DNA from: Lathyrus oleraceus | Lineage: Eukaryota > Streptophyta > Magnoliopsida > Fabales > Fabaceae | Length of the DNA stretch: 64,000 nt | Direction: 5' to 3' | Assembly: GCF_024323335.1 (NCBI RefSeq) | Contig: NC_066580.1 | Coordinates: 139,743,170 to 139,807,169 of the forward strand | In this document: one piece after another, positions 10,928 to 20,077 of the stretch | How positions within the stretch are numbered: the stretch's first letter is position 1 | Layout of the letters: each line of letters begins with the position of its first letter | Program-made: the position numbers and the translations under genes | Notes under the pieces: model-generated | Databases searched by the model: none | What the model saw: the letters and a program-made list of their open reading frames with translations, nothing else | Told to the model about the DNA's origin: nothing

Positions 10928-13677
10928 TGTCGCTCCCCGGATTTCCCGAATCCAAGTACAAACGCGAAAAAAAGGTGGCGCGGAAGAAGAATAGAGTCGC
11001 CAGCTATGTACTTTTATCCCAAGAGGAGGGAAAGGTAGTACTGCATAACCAAGAGGGAATGGATAAAACAAAGTCTCGAACCAAAGAAAACTGAGTAAGG
11101 GGGTCGGTTACGTGAAGGGAAGGTTATCGCACCCCTTCACGTCTGTGGTACTCCACAGGATCCACGCTTGCTATTTATTTCTAAAGTGTGTGTATAAAAA
11201 GTCTTATATGCGATGCAAAAGAGAGAAAATCAAAGTAGGGAAAAGAAAGAGTTATTGCTCGCACAGGCCCTACCCTGCTGCATACGTATCTCAAGAAAGA
11301 TTGAGAATCAGAGCACCGTAGCTCGGCTAACCTATTTTTGTTTGTTTTTTAGATGAACGACGTTACTATGCAATCTACCAGACGGTCGACCTTGGGAGAC
11401 TTACTCACTTGTAGTAGAAGGAGTTAACGTGTTCTTAGGAGAAGAAAAATTAATGAGTTCGTTTGTGCTTTAGGGATGCTCATGCAAAAAGGAAGTCCTA
11501 GACGAAGGAACTGTGCTACCTTAATTGACATGCAAACGAGAGACTATACGAAGCCTAGCAATCCTATGGGTGAGACAATCACACCACACAAAACATGTAT
11601 CATAAAATAAACACACCAACGAGGGGCTCAAACATACATGGGTAGGGCTTTAGTCAAGAGGGGTCATATCAACCTCGACAAACAAGCCATGGAAAGGTAA
11701 TCAAATGGGCTCTTAACCACTGACATTGAATGTCAAGGTGAGCAGATCAAAAGGGTAATAAGGATAAGACCTCATAGCTCTTAACCCTGGATAAGGTGAG
11801 CTCATGACAAAGCGTGGGGATTCAGAAAGATGGAACCCTCTCCACTGACTGACCGGACAAAAGATCTTGGGCTTTTGTTCTGAAGCATCGACACGTAGTG
11901 CGAGCATAAAGAATGACACACTGAATAACGGGGGATTGACTACTAATCCCTTTTATCCGTCAATTTCCTCTTCATGGAGGTCTTTAGCACTGGTGCCTCT
12001 TCTTGGAGGTCTTTGGGCACAAAAGTAAACACACAAAAACATTGCCTCCTATCGAGGTCTTCTAGCTAAGAAAACGGTAAAATGCTGAAAAGATGTAAAA
12101 GGGATCAAGAGATCTACCACACTGATAAAGATCCAAAGTAACAATAACTCAAGAGATAAGAAACCCAGAGATCTCTCAAGCTAGCACCATCAAAGAAAGA
12201 AAGTCAGCAAAGTAATCAGAATAAATCTCCAGATGGTATCCCACAAATAAAGTGGAATACCAAACAAGCTATTTCTTCAAGAGTCATATGAGCCCTCACA
12301 AAATCTCAATAAACAGGTTAGGATAACAAGATGGGGTGCAATCAAGAATTGCACCAAACAGAAGAATCATAGCAACAACAGCGTCAGGTAAACAGTGCAC
12401 GGATGCAATAGAAAACATGTCATAACAAAGCATGAAACAGATTAGAGAGCAAAACAGTAAAAAAACAACTACTGTCACGATCGCTACTGCTTCGCTTAGC
12501 GAAGCTTCGCTACATGCTCGCTTAGCGAAGTGGCTAGCGAATGCCTGCGGGTTCTGGGTTCCTCCTTGATAACAGTCCAATTTTAGGAAATCCTAAATCC
12601 TATGGTACCCATTTCAGAAACTAAGTGATTAAACATTCAAGGCATTGTTCTACACATACATGCAAACCTAAAAAAAAACCAATCTCACAAATTCACCCAC
12701 AATGTCTCATACTTCAGAAATTTCAAATTGAAAACATAAAGTAATGAAAATAGGACAAACCTGGTTGGAGAGATCGATCGAAATTGAAATGCACGGCTAG
12801 GGTTTGCAATGCCACCGTTAAGGTTTGGGTGAGGCGGAAGTGAGAAGTGTGAGAGTGAGAGTCAGAGTCCTTTCAGAGTATGGAGGCTGCACCAATTAGA
12901 TCGTAGAATAGTCTAGGGCTTGGCTCAATGAAATTTTCAGAATTTATACTCTGATTTTCGTGGCTTGGTGGGCTTAAGTGAGAGAAATCCAGGCCCAAGA
13001 TTTTTCTGTTATATATTTTTTATTTTAAAACGCGTGGGCTTCGCCTAGCGAAGAATTTGCTCGCCTAGCGAGCATGACAGTTCAGGGAGTTCTTCTGAGC
13101 GCAAGTGACTCTGGTGGTTTATCTTGGGGACTCGCTAGGCGAACCATTCTACTCGCCTAGCGAGCATGACAGCTCAGGAACATCTTTTCAAATTTGGTAA
13201 CCTATGCATTGGACCTTTGTTCCTTCAAGATTAATGTTTTGAATGATGAATAGACCCCATTTGAACATGTTTGAAGTATCTCAAGTCGTTTCCTAGTTAG
13301 TTGACCAACAGTTGACCAACAATTGACTTTTGACTTCACAGTTGAATTTTGAACTGTATTGAGCCCATTGAGCTTGATCCTTTGAAGAAGACCTCTGAAA
13401 ATGAAACCCTAGCTCCCAAGATCTCTACACAACATCCATAAGACCTTCAAACCAATAATGCATCTCAATCCTTGAGGAACCCTACTTCGACTGCTTCAGT
13501 AGACCAAAGTTGACCGATCATTCAGATAGAACTCACAAAGCGACTTGGATGATATCCAAGCTTCTTGGAAGATAAACTCTTGGAACTAATTCTGATTGAC
13601 ATGATGAAATGCAATATGAAATGTTAAATGACCTAAAATGAATGCATGAATAAGGAGGGCAAATTTGAGGTGCTACA
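10928..13677 (-). repeat. 3' LTR of Ogre A (2750 bp)
   Basis: Sense start is TGTAGCACCTCAAATTTGCC (right end, 13677) and sense end is AGCGACA (10928). The first 20 bases of the sense strand match the start of element C's LTR, so the families are related. It contains a TATA box at 12941-12948, TCGC palindromes upstream of it (13039-13180) and in the transcribed part (12481-12540), and a U5 block (about 11270-11330) shared with the B and C LTRs. A PBS-like AGAGTCGCCAGC lies at 10993-11004. No protein-coding ORF is supported. Confidence 0.9.
12941..12948 (-). promoter_or_regulatory. TATA box of Ogre A LTR
   Basis: The minus strand reads GTATAAATTC. The same box is in the other LTR (61137-61144), and a matching TTATAAATTC is in the B LTR (17502-17509), which supports it as the U3 promoter. 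Confidence 0.6.
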
Positions 13678-13702
13678 GCTGCCCCTATTCAATCAACTGT
13701 GA
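13678..13702 (-). other. Polypurine tract of Ogre A
   Basis: The sense strand reads TTGATTGAATAGGGGCAGC directly before the LTR start. The same TTGATTGAATAGGGGCAG occurs before the 3' LTRs of B (17802-17826) and C (39756-39777), so it is the plus-strand priming site for all three families. Confidence 0.8.
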
Positions 13703-13789
13703 ATCTGAACGGATGAAAGCAGCGGCTATCAGACTTTCAAGGTAAACAGGGATTGAATACCAAAAGAAACGGAGAATTTGCACTCTGTA

Positions 13790-14760
13790 GGTGATGAATC
13801 AAGGAAAGCGAGGCCATTTACCGATGGCGGCTTCAAAACAGATTTGATATTTACCGATATCAAAGAAAGTGAGGCCATTTATCGATGGCGGCTTCACTGG
13901 GGATTTGATATTTACCGATATCAAGGAAAGCGAGGCCATTTACCGATGGCGGCTTCAAAACAAATTTGATATTTATCGATATCAAAAAAATGAGGCCATT
14001 TAACGATGGTGACTTCACTGGGGAGGAACTCGATGTTTACCGACATCGAACAAAGATGTTTAAAAGTGAAACAAGACCAGACATTTACCGATGACTGGGA
14101 AGGAACTCGATGTTTACCGACATCGAACAAAGATGTTTAAAAGTGAAACAAGACCAGACATTTACCGATGACTGGGAAGGAACTCGATGTTTACCGACAT
14201 CGAACAAATATGTTTAAAAGTGAAACAAGACCAGACATTTACCGATGATTGGGAAGGAACCCGATGTTTACCGACATCAAATAAAGATGTTTAAAAGTGA
14301 AACAAGACCAGACATTTACCGATGACTGGGAAGGAACCTGATGTTTACCGACATCAAATAATAGTGTTGACTTCGCTGGGGAAAGAATACATTTATGAAA
14401 CGAAACCATTTACCGATGGCGAAAATGAAATACTCGATATTCACGGATAGCGAATCTGCTGGGGAATCTTAAACGACAAAACCATTTACCGATGGTTAAC
14501 GAGAGGCTGATGTTTACCGACATCGAAAGATGATGTTTACCGACACCAAATAAAGGAAAGGACACACATGGGTGTTGACATAACGATTTTTGTAGACACC
14601 ATGAGAGACATGCCATTTATTGATGGCCAACAATTGGAATTCAATGTTTACCGACATCGAAAGATGATGTTTGCCGACATCAAAGAAAAGCACAGACATT
14701 TACGGGGACCAACACGACACTTACCGGTATCGCAAGGATGACATTTACATATGTCAAACT
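13790..14760 (-). repeat. Ogre A 3' minisatellite made of micro-hairpins, loop TTACCG
   Basis: At least fifteen short dyads share the plus-strand hexamer TTACCG (or TTATCG, TTGCCG, TTACAT) between complementary arms. Examples: GCCAT/ATGGC (13811), TTTGATAT/ATATCAAA, TCGATGT/ACATCGA (several), AACCAT/ATGGTT, TGATGT/ACATCA, TGACAT/ATGTCA (near 14740). Within 14035-14345 they form a regular tandem array of about 78 bp, four copies. Position between integrase and 3' LTR fits the hypervariable 3' region known from Ogre/Tat elements. No coding function. Confidence 0.8.
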
Positions 14761-15904
14761 AAGGCAGACACTTGTCGGGGACTAAATCGGAAGGGAATCA
14801 AGCTTTCCTTTCACGGGCTGGTGAGAAAATAAATCTCACTGGGATTATCGATTCTGAATGTTGCCAAGAGCAACTGCTGCAAATGTGCTACACTGATGTT
14901 GAAAAATGATCTGTCTCTTCTGGGGACATGATCCAATCTGGTTTAATGCATGTATGCATATGTTTGAGTTTTCTATGACGTAATGCTCCATACTGACTGG
15001 AAATGCTACGCGGTTTGAGAATGCGAATGCAAATGATGATTACTACATGCAAGATGCAAAGGGAGGAAAACTCCTGCTGGGAAAGCAAATGACCACTTTA
15101 CTGAGCACACAATTTCTGATTCGATCTTCCAACTCTGCGGGGACATACAACAATTCTGCTGAGGATACTTACTGATCTGACATTCTCAGAACGGTAGAGA
15201 AACCAACTCAACTGGGGAGTCACTTGTTAGGAAAACACCAACCTCTCGACCATGCTGGGGAAACAAATTCTGAACTCGACTTAGACGACCCAACTTCTTA
15301 CACGACTGGACAGTGTTGAAACAACAGGGTCTTCCTTCGAACAAACTTTGGCTCATCTGCTTTAGCCATCAATCAAAGATAGTAACCTGCAAAACGGCAA
15401 GACATACATGCCCCAGGGGATCGTATGGACAAACTATACTCAAGTGTACTCAACATTCAAAATGATTTTCAGATGTTTTATCTTTCTGCACGTCATTGTC
15501 TAGTCTTCATGTTTTTAGATGCAGTGTTTATCAAAAAATTTGGACGTTTTTGCAAACCAAACAGTAGAATAATAAGAAAAAAAGAAAACTAAACAAGAGA
15601 GCAATTTGACTGAATAACGACTTTTATTGTATGAAAATGGCCTATAAAGGCAAATACATCAGGAAGCAATTCCTAGGAAGAGGTAATTGCGCCAAAAGAG
15701 AAAATAAATTATCCTATTGGCAATGTGAACACGGCATTCCACTATTTTCCAATTCTGTCATGACTCATAGATCTTCAATTTCCCCCAAATTCTTTGCTTT
15801 CTGAGAAGAGTGATTGGACCGATCATATCCTTCAAGATGGTAGAAACTGAAACGCGATGAAGTACAGATAACTCAGACTGTAGTCTCCGCTTTAATCCCT
15901 CTTT
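14761..15904 (-). other. Rest of Ogre A 3' noncoding region
   Basis: No ORF. It contains many CTGGGGA-type blocks (the sense strand reads TCCCCAG), and a block at 14949-15011 that recurs in elements B and C (GACGTAATGCTCCATAC...GGAAATGCTACGCG on plus). The end near 15600-15800 has an A-rich run and TTTTATTGTATG-like sequence also seen in B at 19530. Confidence 0.6.
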
Positions 15905-16113
15905 TGCCTGGACCGCCTTTTCAGGTTTTCAATCCACTGGGATACCCATTTTTGCCTAAGCCGCCTTTGTAGGTTTTCGACTTACCGGGTGTACATATTA
16001 TTTTTTTATTCTTTATCCCTAACTTTTTCCCGAACCTTTTTCTTTTCTTTTTCTCTTGGTTCGCCGGGATACCCCTTTTTTTGCCTGGACTTTCTCTTTT
16101 TTTGTCCAGCGGG
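15905..16113 (-). ncRNA. Ogre A post-integrase hairpin array (candidate structured RNA)
   Basis: Four stem-loops in sense order: CTGGAC/GTCCAG (16104-16109 with 16085-16090), CGAACC/GGTTCG (16058-16063 with 16031-16036), TAAGTCG/CGGCTTA (15978-15984 with 15957-15963) and GGATTG/CGGTCC (15930-15935 with 15910-15915). Three of the four are followed by GGCAAAA in the sense strand; the CGAACC hairpin is followed by GGGAAAA. The last two contain an inner CC...GG stem after an A-rich bulge. Element B was inserted right at the start of this array, after AGCGGG. The same order of hairpins is found at 19826-20015. Confidence 0.7.
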
Positions 16114-17801
16114 TGTCGCAACCTGAAAAATACAGTGTGCAAAAAAACAACCGGCGAAAGAAAATGACAGAAGAGTCGCCACCGTGCGTTATTTATCCCA
16201 AAGGAGGGAAAGGAAACGCTCGAAGTAAACCTGAAAAGAGGAAAGGAAAAGACAAGGTCTCGCAACCAAATTTTGGGTTCGGGAGTCGGTTATGCGAAGG
16301 GAAGGTATTAGCACCCCTACGCATCCGTAGTACTCTATGGGATCCACTTTTGTAGTTCTTGTCTAAAGGGTGTGAGTTTATCTTGTGTTGTTTACTAAAA
16401 GAGGGGTCAAAAGAAAATGACTCGCACGGATGTCGCATCCACTGCATACGTATCTCATCTGAATAGGAGAATCAGAGTCTTCGTAGCTCGGCTGACCTAT
16501 GGGTTTGGGGGATGTGTGCTCGCTAAGACATCGCGTCTTATGCCTACGTATCTCATCTGGATTGAGAATCAGAGCAAGCCGTAGTTCGGCTAACTACGGG
16601 GTTATGGATTGGGTTTTGGACGAACGACGTTACTACGCAATCTACCGGATGCTCGACCTTTGGAGACTTACTCTCCTGTAGTAGAAGGAGTAAACGTGTT
16701 CTTAGGAGAAGAAAAATCAATGAGTTGGTAGGGTTAGGGATGCTAAGGCAAAAGAGTCTTGGACAAAGGAACCTGCATAAAGTAAACACAAAACATTGCC
16801 TCCTATCGAGGTCTTCCAGCTAGGAAAGCAGTAAAATGCGGGAAAAATGTAAAAGTACCACACGGATGAAGATCTGAGGTAACAACAATTAAAGGAACGA
16901 TAAACCCTGAGATCCTTCCAAGCTAACATCATCAAAGAAAGTGGGTCAGTACAGGTAATCGGAATGAACCCTCCAGGTGGTATCCCACAAATAAAGTGGA
17001 ACACCAGGCAAGCCATCTCTGCAAGAGTCATGTGAGCCCTCACAAAACAAAACTCAACAAACAGGTTAGAGAAACAAAATAGGGTAATCAAGAGTTGCCC
17101 CCAAATCAAAATGTAACCACATCAATCATGCCCTTTCAATTCACAAAAAGCTCACAAAAAGCAACCAAGGGTAGGAGGCCTAAACCTCTGGTCAAACACA
17201 TGCATCAAAAGGGTATCAAATTCACCCATAATACCTCATACACTAAGATGATTCATATTAAGAGCATAAAATTATGGGAATAAGGCAAACCTGATTGGAG
17301 AGCTTGATTGAAATTGAGTTGCACCCGTGAGGTTTACAAAACAATCTTTAGGGTTTATGTGAGGCAGAGGTGATTCTGTGCAGTTGAGTTCCCTTCAGGG
17401 TTTGGAGGCTGCTCTGAGTTCTCTGTTAGCTCTTCTCTCACTATCTTTTTCCCAGCCAAGGTAATAGGAATAGAATAAAAAAATGTTTCACTGAAACTCT
17501 GAATTTATAACCTGATTTTTGTGGACCTGTGGGCTCAAATGAGAGAGGTCTAAGTCCAAGATTTTTTTTCATTTATTTATTTATTTATTATTATTTATTT
17601 ATTTATTATTATTATTATTATTTTTTATTTTTTTCGTTTTTTTTCGTTTTTTTTTTGTTTTTTGTTTTTTTTTTTTTTTGAAAAAATATTCTGATTGCCA
17701 TGATGAAATGCAAATGCTAAATGACCTAAAAATGAATGCATGCATGAGGTGTAAAGCGTATGCTTCCAGGAAAAATGAAGGGTAAATTTTGGGGTATTAC
17801 A
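16114..17801 (-). repeat. 3' LTR of Ogre B (1688 bp)
   Basis: Sense start TGTAATACCCCAAAATTTAC (17801), sense end GGTTGCGACA (16114). TATA box on minus at 17502-17509. The U5 portion (16430-16590) contains two copies of a block with GATACGTATG-like and GATTCTC...GCTACGA-like sequence that is also found once in A and C. PBS-like AGAGTCGCCA at 16172-16181. Confidence 0.88.
17565..17685. repeat. Low-complexity T-rich tract in B LTR
   Basis: Runs of TTTA/TTA repeats followed by T-runs broken by CG and G. Simple sequence, no other content. Confidence 0.9.
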
Positions 17802-18057
17802 CCTGCCCCTATTCAATCAACTAGAGACCTGGAAAGAACATAGCAGCGGCTTTCATGCTTTCGAGGTATCAAGGGATTGAATACAATAAAAGCCCGAAAT
17901 TTTGCACTGAAGTGAAGTGAAGTAACAATGCCTGTTAGAATCGGCAAAGAGGTGGTCTTGAAAAAAGAATCTGTCTGGTACGGTGAGAGTCAGTCTGAAT
18001 ACCGAAAAAGAATGTTAACCTAGATACCAAAATAAATGGTAACACAGAAATAACCAT
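17802..18057 (-). other. Polypurine tract and distal 3' noncoding region of Ogre B
   Basis: Plus CCTGCCCCTATTCAATCAAC next to the LTR is the complement of the shared polypurine tract. The rest is noncoding. Confidence 0.65.
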
Positions 18058-18462
18058 GGCCTGAATGCCGCTCATCAGTCTGAATACTGGAAATGACTTC
18101 GATCTGAACATCGGGAGATGTGAGATTATTAATATCGGTCTGAACACCGAGGGGCTGGCCTGAATGCCACAAGTTGCGTCGACCTGAACGTCGGAAACTT
18201 CTTCGATCTGAACATCGGAAAATTGGCCTGGATGCCACAAGTTGCATCGACCTGAACGTCGGAAACTTCTTTGATCTGAACATCGGAAAACTGGCCTGAA
18301 CGCCACAAGTTGCATCGACCTGAACGTCGGAAACTTCTTCGATCTGAACATCGGAAAACTGGCCTGAACGCCACAAGTTGCATCGACCTGAACGTCGGAA
18401 ACTTCTTCGATCTGAACATCGGAAAACTGGCCTGAACGCCACTTTGGTCTGAATACCAGAAA
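18058..18462 (-). repeat. Ogre B 3' minisatellite made of micro-hairpins, loop CTGAAY
   Basis: A tandem array of about 68 bp per unit (best copies 18225-18435). Every unit carries three dyads around CTGAAC or CTGAAT (plus strand): CGAC/GTCG, CGAT/ATCG and GGC/GCC. Flanking single dyads use other arms: CAGT/ACTG (18076), CGGT/ACCG (18136), TGGT/ACCA (18446), and again CAGT/ACTG at 18568 with loop CTGAGT. The loop is nearly invariant while arms change on both sides. ORFs through this region only reflect the repeat. Confidence 0.85.
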
Positions 18463-19825
18463 CTTCATGCCTATCAGCATCAGTAGAAATAGGGAACGAT
18501 AATAGAGGCGGCGCATGGGCCAATGACACTTGCTGGGGATAACAAAGGTAAGTCATGAACAATCTTCAGTCTGAGTACTGGAAACAACTTCTGGCTTATC
18601 ACTTGGGATACCGAGAATGTTTTATGTTTACATGCGTATGTTTGAATTTTTCAATGGCGTAATGCTCCATGAGAATGGAAATGCTACGCGATTTGGGAGG
18701 ATGCAATGCAATATGATTCTACATGCAGGGATGCGAAATGCTGGGTAGAATGCCAAGCTGAGGCAAGGGGATCTGCTGGGAAAATGATCACCATCTTTTG
18801 GACCCTGGCAAGGCTGCTGGATATGCACAACGCAAAGAATTCTGTGGGGAAATGACCTGCCACACGGTGTTCTAGCAATAACGAAATACCGAGATTCTGA
18901 CTAGGGAGAGAACGGCACTGAAAACCTGCTGTTGGGGAAAGCGATAGTGGTTATGGCAACCACGATCTGCGAGAGATGACTCAGCAGGGGAAGCAAACAC
19001 CGATACGGTACCGAGGTTCTGCTTCAAGGAAAGAAACCATGGATCTGGCATTGGGATTATCGATCTGGCCTCGAACTCTGAGGAGCAGCCGCTTCTGCTG
19101 GGAAGATACAATCTGGCACTGTCAACTCCACTGGGGGTATATAGTCTGACACTATCAACTCTACTGGGGAGTGTATAATCTGAAACCACCGCTTGGGGGG
19201 AGGTACAGTGGTGAGAACCTGTTGGGGATTGAAGAATCCAACGTTCTGATCAGCTCTGCAGGGATAAGATACCGAATTCGTCTGTTGGCGACTTCACTGG
19301 GGAAAACATTCACGATCATCTGCAGGGGATTTTAAGGAAATGCCCCGAGGGTACCTGTTCTGAATAGACGATCCAAAGCACTTAAAATTTACAACAATTT
19401 TAAATGTTTATTAAGCATGTACCTGTAAAGCTCTTATGTGTCATGATGCAATGTTTATCAAAAATTCGGACGTCATTTTTGCAAATAAAACAGAAAAATG
19501 AAAATGAAAACAAAGATATACTGAATAACATGATTTTATTGATTGAACGGCCTCTGAATAGGCATTTACATCAGGAAGCAATCCCTGGAAAGAGGTAATC
19601 GCACAACAGATAAAAACAGACATTAATCTAATGGCAATGTGAAATGGATTTCTATTGGGTTCCAATTCTGTTATGACTTGCTCGTCTTCAAGATCCTCCA
19701 GATGATTAGCTTTCTGAAAGAGTGATTGGACAGTTTCCTATCCTTCAAAAATTTCCAGTCATTGACACGAGATGAGATTCAGAACTACTCAGAACGCAGT
19801 CATTCGCTTAATCCCTAACTTTTGC
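18463..19825 (-). other. Proximal 3' noncoding region of Ogre B
   Basis: No ORF. Includes the conserved island at 18631-18690 (GGCGTAATGCTCCATGAG... GGAAATGCTACGCG on plus), repeated CTGGGGA/CTGCTGGG blocks (sense TCCCCAGCAG, for example 19135-19165), and T/A-rich sequence near 19490-19560 similar to A. Confidence 0.6.
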
Positions 19826-20015
19826 CTGGATCGCCCTTTTCGGGTTTTCAATCCACCGGGATACCCATTTTTGCCTAAGTTGCCTTTTCAGGTTTTCAAC
19901 TTACCGGGTGTACAATCTTTTCACTTTTAATCCCTAATTTTTGCCCGAACCTTTTTCATTTTCTTGGTTCGCCAGGATGCCCATTTTTGCCTGGACTACT
20001 CTTTTTATTGTCCAG
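19826..20015 (-). ncRNA. Ogre B post-integrase hairpin array (candidate structured RNA)
   Basis: Sense order: CTGGAC/GTCCAG (20010-20015 with 19991-19996), CGAACC/GGTTCG (19966-19971 with 19946-19951), TAAGTTG/CAACTTA (19897-19903 with 19876-19882), GGATTG/CGATCC (19849-19854 with 19828-19833). Each is followed by GGCAAAA-like sequence. In the last hairpin the outer stem is followed by AAAA and an inner CCC/GGG stem with a GAAAA loop. The array starts about 11 bp after the natural pol stop near 20026. Compared with A, stem three changed on both arms (TAAGTCG/CGGCTTA to TAAGTTG/CAACTTA). Confidence 0.75.
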
Positions 20016-20077
20016 CGGGTCTATTTCATGCGAAGTATTTTTTAACTGCGTCTGGGTTCACAGGGGAAGTGAAGTTT

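Noticed and set aside
18150..18450. CRISPR-like array (regular short repeats with variable parts)
   Set aside because: Plant retroelement context, the 'spacers' are themselves repeats, and the units are tandem minisatellite copies.
17935..18562. Long repetitive minus-strand ORFs of up to 193 residues in element B
   Set aside because: They arise because the CTGAAY minisatellite unit lacks stops in these frames. Three overlapping frames give similar repetitive peptides, so no protein is supported.
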